Source: Verrucomicrobiales bacterium (GTDB taxonomy: Bacteria; Verrucomicrobiota; Verrucomicrobiia; Verrucomicrobiales; DEV007). Taken from it: a DNA stretch of 64,000 nucleotides. Position numbers and translations under genes: made by a program. Positions 18,523-27,578 of this stretch are shown here, piece by piece (positions within the stretch are counted from its first letter, which is position 1; each line of letters starts with the position of its first letter). A model generated the notes under the pieces. The model saw nothing but the letters and a program-made list of their open reading frames with translations, did no database searches and was not told the DNA's origin. The stretch spans positions 52,101-116,100 of the forward strand of contig PBSY01000058.1 in NCBI GenBank assembly GCA_002726915.1, given 5' to 3'.

Positions 18523-20493
18523 ATGCCAAAACGGATCCAACCGCTTCTGCTCGCCTGCACTGGCATAGGCTTCGTCCTCGATCCCTTCGCGGCACGCGCG
18601 ATAGAGCCAAACCCTGAGAACATCTCCCTGTTTCTTGAAGCCTATTGTCTGAAGTGCCATAGCGGCGAGAAGGTCAAAGGAAAGGTCGATTTCGGGACCG
18701 TTTCTGTTACCGCCGCTTCGAAAGATGACTTCGATTTCTGGCAACTGGCTGCCGAAGTCGTCGATTACGAAGACATGCCGCCGGAGGATGAAAAGCAACC
18801 TACCGCCGAAGAGCGCGCCGCCTTCCAATCTTATTACGAGAACCGTTACGTCCAAATCGAAGCCAAACCTGGAGTCTTCCTACCGCGTCGACTTTCTGCT
18901 CCTGAATATCGCAACACCATGCGGTCCCTCTTCGGTTTCGACCTCGAAAATAGGGTCCAGAAGGCCGAGCAAACCGCGATCGAACCATCGCTCATTCTCA
19001 AACTTATGCCCACTGATCCGCCGGGCGAAAGCGGTTTCATCAACGACACACACGGGGCCCCGATTTCTACAACGCTCTGGGATCAGTATGCTTATTTCTC
19101 CGAAGTCGCCTTAATCCGTCTCTTCTCCCGCAGTCGTCCACAATCGCTCAATGCTTTCCTCGAAGTTGAGCTACCGAAGAACTACAGACACGAAGACTTC
19201 ACCCTATCGATGGGGCAGACCCTTTTCCGAAAATTCGTGACCAAGGCCTATCGTCGTCCTGTTTCGGATAAAGAGTTTGAAGATATACAGTCCCCGCTAG
19301 TGGGTTTGTCAGGCGCAAAACTGGTAAGTGCACTCAAGTTCGAAATGCAAGCGGTTCTTATGTCGCCAAGCTTCCTCTATCGAGGGATGAGAATGGAGAA
19401 GGTGCCGGGAATACAGCATGAGGTAGACGCTTTCGAATTGGCTGAGCGTCTCTCTTATTTTCTCTGGGAAGATTCTCCTGATGAAGAACTTTTCAATCTT
19501 ACCTCAGATGGATCCCTGTTAGAACCCAAGATTTTCGAGCAGCAGGTAAGCCGAATGTTGAAGTCACCCAAGGCGCGAAGCCTTGCTGAGAGTTTTGCCA
19601 ACCAGTGGCTCGCGCTCGACGGGATTAACGACGCCTACAAAGATCCCTATTTATTGGTTTCTTATAAAAGTCAGCCACTCGATTTTTTGAATTATCTCTT
19701 CACCGAAAATCGTCCGATTATGGAAATGATCGATTCTGAAGTCACTTTTACCAACTCCGTGACCGCCTCAGTCTATCCCGAAGATCGTAAAAAACTCGAG
19801 AAATACGTGAAACCAAAGGGTATCGAAAAGCAGGCCCCACCGAACCAGAAACTCCTCCTTGAGAAAACTCCGGGGCGCGGCGGACTGCTCACCATGCCGG
19901 CTGTCCTTGCGATGAACCATGGTCCCATTATCCGGGGAACTTGGACTCTCGAACGCATTCTTGGAGAACACATTGGCGAACCGCCCGCTGATGTCCCCCC
20001 AATTGAAGCCACTCTTGGAAACCAAAAGCTCACTTTCCGTGAACAGTTCGCTCTTCACCGTAACAATGCCACCTGTGCCCGCTGCCACGAAAAGATTGAT
20101 CCAATTGGATTTGCCTTCGAAGCCTACAACGACAGGGGCGCCTATCTCTTGGGCGATATCACTTCTTTTCCTAAAGGCATGCAGAGCAAAAAGAAAGTGG
20201 ATGGTCCAGTCGATACCACCGGCAGGCTCTCCACCAGTGAAACCTTCGAGAATTTCGAAGAACTCAAACAGATTTTTATGACGAGCCGCCGTGAAGCTAT
20301 CATTGGAAACATCGTCGAACGAACCCTCTCCTACGCGCTTTGCCGAAAACTCGGAGCGCACGATGGTCCCACAGTCGAGGCAATCACCGAGAAGATGCTA
20401 GTCGAAGGTGCCACATGGGGGCAGCTCTTTTTTAATGTCGCCAACAGCCTCCCTTTCCGCGAAACTGTAATTCCGGCCCGAAAAAAACCATGA
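18523..20493 (+). CDS. DUF1592-type planctomycete cytochrome C protein (second copy)
   Basis: 656 residues, shorter than the first copy. Signal peptide, then a PSCyt1 module with CLKCH at 42-46, DUF1587 (RRLSAPEYRNTMRSLFGF), DUF1595 (RKFVTKAYRRPVSDKEFEDI), DUF1592 (MQAVLMSPSFLYRGMRME ... NQWLALD), DUF1588 with CARCHEKIDPIGFAFEAYN, and DUF1585 (ERTLSYALCRKLGAHDG). The inter-domain insert present in the first copy between DUF1587 and DUF1595 is much reduced. Its stop overlaps the next ATG by 4 bases (ATGA), so the pair is translationally coupled. Confidence 0.92.
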   Translation: MPKRIQPLLLACTGIGFVLDPFAARAIEPNPENISLFLEAYCLKCHSGEKVKGKVDFGTVSVTAASKDDFDFWQLAAEVVDYEDMPPEDEKQPTAEERAAFQSYYENRYVQIEAKPGVFLPRRLSAPEYRNTMRSLFGFDLENRVQKAEQTAIEPSLILKLMPTDPPGESGFINDTHGAPISTTLWDQYAYFSEVALIRLFSRSRPQSLNAFLEVELPKNYRHEDFTLSMGQTLFRKFVTKAYRRPVSDKEFEDIQSPLVGLSGAKLVSALKFEMQAVLMSPSFLYRGMRMEKVPGIQHEVDAFELAERLSYFLWEDSPDEELFNLTSDGSLLEPKIFEQQVSRMLKSPKARSLAESFANQWLALDGINDAYKDPYLLVSYKSQPLDFLNYLFTENRPIMEMIDSEVTFTNSVTASVYPEDRKKLEKYVKPKGIEKQAPPNQKLLLEKTPGRGGLLTMPAVLAMNHGPIIRGTWTLERILGEHIGEPPADVPPIEATLGNQKLTFREQFALHRNNATCARCHEKIDPIGFAFEAYNDRGAYLLGDITSFPKGMQSKKKVDGPVDTTGRLSTSETFENFEELKQIFMTSRREAIIGNIVERTLSYALCRKLGAHDGPTVEAITEKMLVEGATWGQLFFNVANSLPFRETVIPARKKP

Positions 20494-22103
20494 AGCGAAA
20501 TTGGTCAATCAATCGACGTACCTTTCTGCGTGGTGCTTTCGGCGCTGCCGTTCCACTTCCTTTTCTCAATCTGATGGAGGCGAGTGCCGACTCCGGAGTC
20601 ACCAATCTCGCCGGTGACAACGCCCCACCGCTGCGCTTCATGTCACTCTTCAAGCCCAACGGAGTTCACCCACCCTCCTGGAATATCAATGGCGGCACCG
20701 AGAACGACTTTCGCATGTCGCCGTTAATGGCTCCTTTTTCCCAGCACAAGGACGATCTGGTCATTTTGGATAATATGGGAGACTTCGGATTCTCGTCCCA
20801 CATGAATTCCACCCGTCGCTTTCTCAGCGGCCATCATCAAAACACCAGCGGAGCTTCGATGGATCAGCTAATCGCAGATCAGATTGGTGGAGATACCCCG
20901 CATCGTTCTCTCGAACTAACCACAGAAGGTCTTTTTACGGGACAGATTGACTGCAGCTATATTTCGTACGGTCCAGACGGTGAGCGTTTGCCTCGCGAAA
21001 GCGACCCACAACTCATCTTCGACCGTCTTTTCCGCCACCCACTTTCAGTTCCGTCAAAGCGCAGGGACATGAGCAGCCTGCTTGACCGTGTGAACGATGA
21101 CGTCAAGTTACTTCAACGCAAGGCGGGTAAGGAGGACCGAGATACTTTGGAGGAATACCTTACGGTGGTTCGAGAGACCGAGCAGCGAATCGGGCAGATT
21201 AACAAAAATGCGAAACCTTCCCCCATCAATTTCGAGGACATCGTTCGGCCACCGCTAGCAACCAATCTCGACGAGCAGGTCAATACAATGATCGACCTCA
21301 TTGCCCTCGCGCTCTGGACCGACTCCACTCGCTGCGCCACCTACATGCTAGGCAACAGCAACAGCCGTATAATTTTTGACTTCCTCGGGGTCAAGGAACA
21401 GCATCACTACCTTTCCCATTTTTTCCGCAACTTCAGCCGGGAAAATATTGACGGCCTCCTTAAAATCAGCCTCTGGCACATGGAGAAGTTCGACTACCTG
21501 CTTACCAAGCTGAAATCTTACAAAGACCAGGAAGGAAGCCTACTGGATCACACCGTTGTTCTCTTCGGTTCGGGCATGGGCCACTCTGACAACCACACTG
21601 CTCAGCGCATCCCCACGATTCTAGCGGGTCAGGGCGGCGGCATGCTTAAGACAGGGCGCTATCTCCGTTATTCCAAAAACCAAGAACTGGGCGATCTTCA
21701 TCTCACTTTGATGCAGGGATTTGGAATTCCGATTGATTCCTATGCCAATTCAGGCACCCCGTTACAAGGCCTCGACGGCAGCCCCTTTGATGAATATCGC
21801 GAGCGCTCCTTCGAAAGTTGGATCAAGTTGTCCAGCGGTAGAATCATCGTACAGGGCCGGCTCGTCATGTCTGAGAATCTAGACGAAGCCAAGACCTTCT
21901 ACATGGAAGTAGACGGCAAAGATCCTGTCCGCGTTGACGTTAGCTTTCGCGACTTTCACGATTTTAACCTCCCCTATCATGTCGGTACCCCGATCGTCCT
22001 GACAGGGAACCGCGAAGAGAAAAATGGTCAATTACTCATGACCAAAGTGAGCGACCTCAAGTCAGTCTTCGGCAAGAGTAACCCTGGAAGACAGAGAGGC
22101 TAA
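20490..22103 (+). CDS. DUF1552 protein with C-terminal extension, Tat-type signal
   Basis: 537 residues with a strong twin-arginine signal (SINRRTFLRGAFGAAVPLPFL). The DUF1552 core ends near residue 430. About 100 further residues (SGRIIVQGRLVMSENLDEAK ... MTKVSDLKSVFG) are absent from the first copy. This tail looks like a beta-rich add-on and may be involved in binding. The core keeps SGHHQNTSGASMDQLIA, the coiled EEYLTVVRETEQRIGQINKN and LLDHTVVLFGSGMGHSDNHTAQRIP. It starts inside the stop codon of the DUF1592 partner; role unknown. Confidence 0.92.
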   Translation: MKRNWSINRRTFLRGAFGAAVPLPFLNLMEASADSGVTNLAGDNAPPLRFMSLFKPNGVHPPSWNINGGTENDFRMSPLMAPFSQHKDDLVILDNMGDFGFSSHMNSTRRFLSGHHQNTSGASMDQLIADQIGGDTPHRSLELTTEGLFTGQIDCSYISYGPDGERLPRESDPQLIFDRLFRHPLSVPSKRRDMSSLLDRVNDDVKLLQRKAGKEDRDTLEEYLTVVRETEQRIGQINKNAKPSPINFEDIVRPPLATNLDEQVNTMIDLIALALWTDSTRCATYMLGNSNSRIIFDFLGVKEQHHYLSHFFRNFSRENIDGLLKISLWHMEKFDYLLTKLKSYKDQEGSLLDHTVVLFGSGMGHSDNHTAQRIPTILAGQGGGMLKTGRYLRYSKNQELGDLHLTLMQGFGIPIDSYANSGTPLQGLDGSPFDEYRERSFESWIKLSSGRIIVQGRLVMSENLDEAKTFYMEVDGKDPVRVDVSFRDFHDFNLPYHVGTPIVLTGNREEKNGQLLMTKVSDLKSVFGKSNPGRQRG

Positions 22104-22224
22104 TTTGAGTCAGTTCCTCAAAAACAGAGGCGTTCGACCCGCTTATGATGGAAAAGGAACAGAAATAGCTTTGCTCCACTCACTGCAGACCTCGCAGAAA
22201 TAGGTGGTTTCACGGCATTCAGAC

Positions 22225-23643
22225 ATGAGCAGACTTTTTTTTATCTTTCTTGCCGCAACTTCACTGCTCGTGACTCAACCGACATACGGAAAACCTAACA
22301 TCGTTTTATTTCTTGCTGACGACCTTGGATGGACCGGCCTCTCATGCTTCGGTAGCGACTTTTACGAGACTCCGCATCTCGACAAACTCGCAGAAAAAGG
22401 CATGAAGTTCACCGACGCCTATTCTGGATGCACCGTTTGCTCGCCATCACGCGCCGCCATCATGACCGGATTAACTCCGGCCAAACTTCATCTCACTACT
22501 TTCATTCCTGGACAAAATCGCCCTTTCGCCAAACTGAATAACCCTAACTGGACCCTCGGTCTTGAGGATAAATACATCACCGTCGCGGAAGCGCTAAAAT
22601 ACGGTGGTTACCGAACGTGGCAGATTGGGAAGTGGCACCTCGACTTTCCCGGAGAATCCGTTGGTCCAACCGGGCACGGCTTCGATTTCTCCCAAGATCG
22701 CCCTGCCGGATCCCAGGGTCATTTCCTTTCCGACGAGGCTGCAGGAGATCTCGGATTGGACAGTAACTATGCAACCGACTACTTCGGGAAACTCGCTGCC
22801 AAGAAAATAGCGGATGAAAGTGCGGATCCCTTCTTCCTCTATTTCGCCTTTCACGTGCCCCACACGCCAGTGACCGGTCGCAAAGATCTTTCGGCCTATT
22901 TCGGAGGTAAAATTTCGGACGGTCTCCTCCACCACAATGCCAACTATGCCGCCATGGTGAAGAGCATGGACGATGCTGTTGGTAAAGTGGTCGAAGCCCT
23001 TGATGCAAGTGGGCAGGCCGATAACACCCTCATTATCTTCACTTCGGATAATGGAGGCCTAACACAACGCTACGGAAAACACGATAATTTCACAGAGAAT
23101 CTACCTCTCCGCCGCGGCAAAGGCTCTGCTTACGAGGGCGGCACGAGAGTGCCAACTATTGTTTACTGGCCCGAGGTGGTTAAACCCGGAACGATTTGCG
23201 ACGAACCCATCATAGGACATGATTTCTACCCTACGCTGCTCGAGATTACCGGCATCAAAGGCAACGAAGAACACAACGAAATCATGGAAGGCGTCAGTAT
23301 CACTTCTCTTCTCAAAGACTCAGAAGCCACTCTCGAACGCGATCTCTTCTGGCACTTCCCTCACTACCACGCTGGAGGTGATAGCCCCTACTCTTCCATT
23401 CGATCCAAAGACTGGCGTCTTGTTGATTTCTTTGAGGACGGCTCCATCGAACTTTACAATCTCAAGAACGATATCGGCGAATCCCACAATCTAGCAGCCA
23501 ATAATCCAGAGATCGCTGAAGAATTGCATCAACGGCTCAAGCGTTGGCGGGAGGACGTCGGCGCTCAAATGATGACCAAAAATCCTAACTTTGACCCGGA
23601 GCGTCAGACAGAGGTGGTCAAAGGTAAACGGAAAAAGAAGTAG
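22225..23643 (+). CDS. Sulfatase (formylglycine type)
   Basis: 472 residues from the ATG at 22225, preferred to the GTG at 22204 because it begins the signal peptide MSRLFFIFLAATSLLVTQPTYG. Metal site NIVLFLADDLGWTGLSCFG; activation signature CTVCSPSRAAIMTG with Cys72 (C-S-P-S-R). GKWHLDF, HVPHTPV, FTSDNGG and a basic tail PERQTEVVKGKRKKK follow. Downstream of the second DUF1592/DUF1552 pair with 121 bases between, so it may share transcription or have its own promoter. Substrate unknown. Confidence 0.95.
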   Translation: MSRLFFIFLAATSLLVTQPTYGKPNIVLFLADDLGWTGLSCFGSDFYETPHLDKLAEKGMKFTDAYSGCTVCSPSRAAIMTGLTPAKLHLTTFIPGQNRPFAKLNNPNWTLGLEDKYITVAEALKYGGYRTWQIGKWHLDFPGESVGPTGHGFDFSQDRPAGSQGHFLSDEAAGDLGLDSNYATDYFGKLAAKKIADESADPFFLYFAFHVPHTPVTGRKDLSAYFGGKISDGLLHHNANYAAMVKSMDDAVGKVVEALDASGQADNTLIIFTSDNGGLTQRYGKHDNFTENLPLRRGKGSAYEGGTRVPTIVYWPEVVKPGTICDEPIIGHDFYPTLLEITGIKGNEEHNEIMEGVSITSLLKDSEATLERDLFWHFPHYHAGGDSPYSSIRSKDWRLVDFFEDGSIELYNLKNDIGESHNLAANNPEIAEELHQRLKRWREDVGAQMMTKNPNFDPERQTEVVKGKRKKK

Positions 23644-23739
23644 ACCTAATCTGCATAGCGGAGATTTTTCAATCGTCTTTCTTCAACGCAGCGTGTCAGC
23701 CTAAGCTTTCATGTCGCTTGAAACCACAAGACAAAACTA

Positions 23740-24036
23740 ATGAAAATCTCCCTGAGACTTCTCCTCCTCGCAACCAGCGCCCTCGGAATTTCCCTGGCAA
23801 ATACGGCATGCACCCCAACCGAAGCAGCCCTCGTCGGAGCTGCTGCCGGAGCGGTAGTCGGCTATGCCGTAGCCGACGATCACAACGACGAGACCAATTA
23901 CCATGGTGGAAGCTACTACAGCGGAAACTACCGAAGCAGAAGCTACTACAACGACGGTTATCATTACCACAGAAGTTACCGCGGTGGTGGCTATAACAAT
24001 CGCAGGGGTTACTATGGAGGCGGCTATTGCTACTAA
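23740..24036 (+). CDS. Small Gly/Tyr-rich exported protein with glycine zipper
   Basis: 98 residues. An N-terminal export signal (MKISLRLLLLATSALGISLANTAC) may end in a weak lipobox, since Cys follows N-T-A. Next comes a glycine-zipper-like segment AALVGAAAGAVVGYAVADD, as in small envelope proteins such as YMGG-type proteins. The last 50 residues are almost all Gly, Tyr, Ser, Asn, Arg and His (SYYSGNYRSRSYYNDGYHYH), ending GGGYCY. Such tails are seen in surface-adhesive or RNA-binding proteins; here export suggests the envelope. The opposite-strand ORFs are shadows. The frame choice rests on the signal peptide. Confidence 0.65.
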   Translation: MKISLRLLLLATSALGISLANTACTPTEAALVGAAAGAVVGYAVADDHNDETNYHGGSYYSGNYRSRSYYNDGYHYHRSYRGGGYNNRRGYYGGGYCY

Positions 24037-24128
24037 CTGATCGACCTTCCGCTTTCGCTCCATTTCGCTCGTGTCGAATCAGACTTACAAGCGAGGCGGT
24101 TATCCACCACAAAAACATAAAGAGGCTC

Positions 24129-25013
24129 TCAATCCTCTGCCAGCACTAACATCTCTCCGGTCTCTGGATTTAATAAAGTCGGATCTCCTTTCAAAAAACC
24201 TAGCTCTGAGAGAAATTTATCGGCAGAAATTAAGGTGAGATCGGCCCAAGGTTGCGAGTTGAAGAAAGCGTGTTTTTCTCCCTCTGCGATCTCCATCTTA
24301 ATTTCGGTTCCCTCTAATCGTTTCCACTTCTCATAGGTGGGGTTCCAACCCTCTAGCCATTTTTTGTCCTCACTTCCGAAAAACACGATCGCCGGCGGCG
24401 CTCCGGGTTTCAGGTGTCGAATAAAGTCGATTTCCGGATCTGCGGCATCAATGCTACTAAGCGCAGGATTAAACAGAACCTTCGCTGCGACAGAAGTGTC
24501 AATGTCCTTCGGATCGTTCGGGTCATTTAATCCCGGGTTGCTGGTTGCAATCAGACTGATGTGTCCCCCTGCTGAACCGCCTGCTGCGACGAGACGATTC
24601 GGGTCAACACCAAACTCCTCTGCATTCTGTTTCACCCAGCGGATTGCGCTCTTTGCATCAGGGATACAAACTCGCTTTCGGGAAAAGTTGCCTTTGCGCG
24701 CTTCTTCTCGCGCTTGCTTCGCTGCCAGACGGTAGGTGACCGTCACTGCAACGAGGCCTCGACTCGCAAAGTAGTCACACTGATACTTGAAAGCATCGCG
24801 GGTTCCACCCCCCCATCCCCCGCCATGAAAGAAAATAATCGCCGGGACCGGATCGCTAGACAAATCGTGCCTTTCTGGGAAGTAGACCTCCAGTTCACGC
24901 TTTATACCGTCAATTTCTTTGTAGGTATAAACTTTACCATCAGGACCGGACACTCTCTCAGCGTGAGCCAGATGAACAATAAGGGAAATCAAAACCAGAG
25001 GAACACATCTCAT
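24129..25013 (-). CDS. Secreted esterase/lipase (BD-FAE-like alpha/beta hydrolase)
   Basis: 294 residues with a signal peptide (MRCVPLVLISLIVHLAHA). Oxyanion-hole motif HGGGWGGG near residue 63 and nucleophile elbow AAGGSAGGH near 140 mark the hormone-sensitive-lipase/BD-FAE group. The general acid is probably in FFGSEDKKWLEG, with His in GEKHAFFNSQPW. BD-FAE enzymes remove acetyl or feruloyl groups from xylan, so glycan deacylation is a reasonable guess. It is divergent from the PhoD-like gene and 92 bases from the small Gly/Tyr-rich gene end. Confidence 0.9.
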   Translation of the reverse strand: MRCVPLVLISLIVHLAHAERVSGPDGKVYTYKEIDGIKRELEVYFPERHDLSSDPVPAIIFFHGGGWGGGTRDAFKYQCDYFASRGLVAVTVTYRLAAKQAREEARKGNFSRKRVCIPDAKSAIRWVKQNAEEFGVDPNRLVAAGGSAGGHISLIATSNPGLNDPNDPKDIDTSVAAKVLFNPALSSIDAADPEIDFIRHLKPGAPPAIVFFGSEDKKWLEGWNPTYEKWKRLEGTEIKMEIAEGEKHAFFNSQPWADLTLISADKFLSELGFLKGDPTLLNPETGEMLVLAED

Positions 25014-25155
25014 TGGCGACTACCTATCAAATTAGACGTTTGAACGCTAGTAATCTGTTTTGCGCATCTCCAGCGGCGTTATGGAGGCTGAAAAATTATT
25101 GCTCTTCTCAACGGAAGCGAAGACCCTCCCTTAAAGAAATTCCCTGATCCAAGCC

Positions 25156-26619
25156 ATGCTAAAATCACTTTACCAGCAGACCACGAAGCCCTTCTCGCTT
25201 TTCTCTCTCGTACTATTCTTAGCCGGAACCGATTGTTACATCGGGCTAGCCAAGGACCCAATTACAGAGGAGGAAACCTCGCCGGTTATGCTCGACCTCG
25301 ACCCCTATCTGATCGACGCCCTCTACGGGCGTGAAAGCGGCGGAAAGACAGGACGTTTTGGCAAAGAAGGCGGAATGGCTGATCTCCTCACCGAGCCTGC
25401 CTTCATCGAGTTGATCAAAAAACATGACCTAAAGCTTTTTAACGGCCCTGTGATCGGTGACATCTCCCCCACCTCGGCAAAATTCTGGGTTCGCACCGCC
25501 GGGCCTGCCACCGTCCAGATCAAAATAGGGAATCAGTCTTCGGAGTCCTTCACTACGTCCGAAACGAATGACTTCACTGCAGTAATGAACGTTGAAAGTC
25601 TAGAGCCATTTACCGACCATGCCTACTCGGTGATCCTCGATGGGAAGTTAATTCAGAAAGAGACTTACCATTTCCGGACCGCTCCCGAAAAAGAGCAGGA
25701 GGTCGAATTCCATGTCACTTTTGGTTCAGGATCTCGTTATGTCCCAAAGAACGAGTACGCGTGGAGCACCATGGCTGCGCAGCGTCCCCTCGCCTACTTG
25801 GGCCTTGGAGACAACGTCTACATCGACGTCGTCGATCACCGGGGAGCCCAACGCTTTTTTTATTATCGCCGCTACCTCAGTCCAGCGTATGCCGAGCTCG
25901 CTGCCGGCTCGGCACTGTATGGGATTTGGGATGACCACGACATGGCCATGAACGATGACGCCGGAGGTTCTGGTATGAGGCACTCGTGGAAGATGCCGAA
26001 CTGGAAAGTCTTTACCGAAAACTGGAATAACCCTCACTACGGAGGCGGTGAGACGATGCCCGGCACTTGGCACAGCTTTTCACTGGGTGACGTCGACTTT
26101 TTCATGACTGATGGCCGATTCTATCGCGACAAGGGAGATAAGACCATGCTGGGTCCAGACCAGAAGAAGTGGCTTAAAAAAGAACTCTCTAAGGCCACCG
26201 GAAAATTTAAAGTCATCGCTTCAGGAACCATGTTTGCGGACGGAGCTGATAAGGACGGTAAAGATTCCTGGGCCGGAGACTGGTCACGCGAGGAGCGCGA
26301 TGAGATTTTCGACCTTATCACTGAAAAGAGGATCGATGGCGTTCTCCTCATTGCCGGTGACCGCCACCGCTCTGATATCTGGAAAACCGAACGCCCCGGC
26401 TACCCGCTCTATGAATTTGTCTCGGCCAAAGTGACCAACCTGCACACCCACAGGACATACGACAACGCTGTCTGGTCCTATAATGAGGGCAACTTCTGGG
26501 GTCAGCTTAATTTCGACCTGACCCTGAAGGATCCCATCATGACCTTCCGTTGCGTCAACATCACTGGCAAAGTGGTCAAAGAATTTCCGATCAAGCTCAG
26601 CGAAATTAGCCACGAGTGA
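25156..26619 (+). CDS. PhoD-like alkaline phosphatase/phosphodiesterase
   Basis: 487 residues with a signal peptide. The N-terminal domain (about 90-180) is the Fn3-like PhoD_N, with GPVIGDISPTSAKFWVRT. The metallophosphatase core has GLGDNVYID, WDDHDMAMND and a late IAGDRHRSDIW, matching PhoD motifs GDxxY, DDHD and GDxH. PhoD enzymes hydrolyse phosphate mono- or diesters in the periplasm with Ca/Fe. A second, more distant PhoD-like gene occurs at 33 kb. It is followed by a DUF1080 gene 56 bases downstream, possibly in one transcript. Confidence 0.93.
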   Translation: MLKSLYQQTTKPFSLFSLVLFLAGTDCYIGLAKDPITEEETSPVMLDLDPYLIDALYGRESGGKTGRFGKEGGMADLLTEPAFIELIKKHDLKLFNGPVIGDISPTSAKFWVRTAGPATVQIKIGNQSSESFTTSETNDFTAVMNVESLEPFTDHAYSVILDGKLIQKETYHFRTAPEKEQEVEFHVTFGSGSRYVPKNEYAWSTMAAQRPLAYLGLGDNVYIDVVDHRGAQRFFYYRRYLSPAYAELAAGSALYGIWDDHDMAMNDDAGGSGMRHSWKMPNWKVFTENWNNPHYGGGETMPGTWHSFSLGDVDFFMTDGRFYRDKGDKTMLGPDQKKWLKKELSKATGKFKVIASGTMFADGADKDGKDSWAGDWSREERDEIFDLITEKRIDGVLLIAGDRHRSDIWKTERPGYPLYEFVSAKVTNLHTHRTYDNAVWSYNEGNFWGQLNFDLTLKDPIMTFRCVNITGKVVKEFPIKLSEISHE

Positions 26620-26675
26620 CCGCGATACCGGGAATACCAATTGTTAAGTCTCTCTTCGATACTATCTAATAAAGG

Positions 26676-27398
26676 ATGCACCAAATCATCATGATCAAAA
26701 CTATGAGCAAACTCCCCTACTTCATGCTGACAGCTGCCCTGGCATTTTCGATTTCCGGCGTTGCCGAAGAAAATGACGGCGGATGGATTTCCCTCTTCGA
26801 CGGAAAGACTCTCAATGGCTGGAAAGGCTACAACGACGCCGAGATCAATGGCAAGTGGATGGCGAAGGACGGTACACTTCATCTCGACAGCGTTCCGGAT
26901 TCTAAGCCCTACACTAATATCATAACCGAGCAGCAATTTGACGACTTCGATCTCCTTTTCGAATGGAAAATCGAGAAGGGCACCAACTCGGGCGTCATGT
27001 TTCACGTCGGTGAAGGCCCGCCTCAGCCCTACCTTACCGGCCCCGAGTATCAAGTGCTCGACAACGAAGGATTTCGCAACGGTAAGGGTGAACCCGTTAC
27101 TGAGGCGGAGAAGACCGGCTCTCACTATGCCGTTGAACCGGCCACCAGCGATGAGACCAAGCCCATCGGGGAGTGGAACCAAAGTCGCATCGTGGTAAAA
27201 GGCAACCACGTCGAATATTACACAAACGGCGTTAAGACTGCCAATTACAAGATGCACAGTGAGAAATGGAAAGGGCAGATCGCCAACGCCAAATTCTCCA
27301 AGTGGAAAGACTACGCCACTCTCGGCAAAGGCCATATCGGCCTCCAGGATCACGGACATAAAGTCTGGTTCCGAAATCTCAAGATTAAGGAGCTGTAG
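26676..27398 (+). CDS. DUF1080 (3-keto-disaccharide hydrolase-like) secreted protein
   Basis: 240 residues; ATGs at 26676, 26691 and 26703 are all possible. The last, MSKLPYFMLTAALAFSISGVA, gives the most regular signal peptide. The DUF1080 jelly roll is complete: WISLFDGKTLNGWKGYND, FDLLFEWKIEKGTNSGVMFHV, GPEYQVLDNEGF, GSHYAVEP, GEWNQSRIVVKG, VEYYTNGVK and IGLQDHGHKVWFRNLKIKEL. It stands between PhoD and a strong terminator, so it likely ends an operon. The antisense 300-codon ORF is a shadow. Confidence 0.92.
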   Translation: MHQIIMIKTMSKLPYFMLTAALAFSISGVAEENDGGWISLFDGKTLNGWKGYNDAEINGKWMAKDGTLHLDSVPDSKPYTNIITEQQFDDFDLLFEWKIEKGTNSGVMFHVGEGPPQPYLTGPEYQVLDNEGFRNGKGEPVTEAEKTGSHYAVEPATSDETKPIGEWNQSRIVVKGNHVEYYTNGVKTANYKMHSEKWKGQIANAKFSKWKDYATLGKGHIGLQDHGHKVWFRNLKIKEL

Positions 27399-27426
27399 GC
27401 TCAATTTTCAGAACCCAAATTTTCTT

Positions 27427-27474
27427 CAGGGTTAAGTCTCGCCCGAGGGTGGACTTAGCCCTGTTTATTTTTAA
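27427..27474 (+). terminator. Rho-independent terminator
   Basis: CAGGGTTAAGTC pairs with GACTTAGCCCTG (12 bp with one G-U), loop of 13 bases, followed by TTTATTTTTAA. It closes the PhoD-DUF1080 unit 29 bases after the stop. The minus direction lacks a matching T run. Confidence 0.85.
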
Positions 27475-27578
27475 CTTCAACCATCTTAGGCGATACGCGC
27501 TGGCGGGCAGTGTTTCAGCGCCTTGATTCATTTCCTAACAGTCCTGTCTTTTTTGCAGAATCCACCTTTCCTGCTACC

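Noticed and set aside
26502-27404. 300-codon minus-strand ORF
   Set aside because: It is antisense to the PhoD-like gene end and the whole DUF1080 gene, both with strong family motifs. No signal peptide or family of its own.
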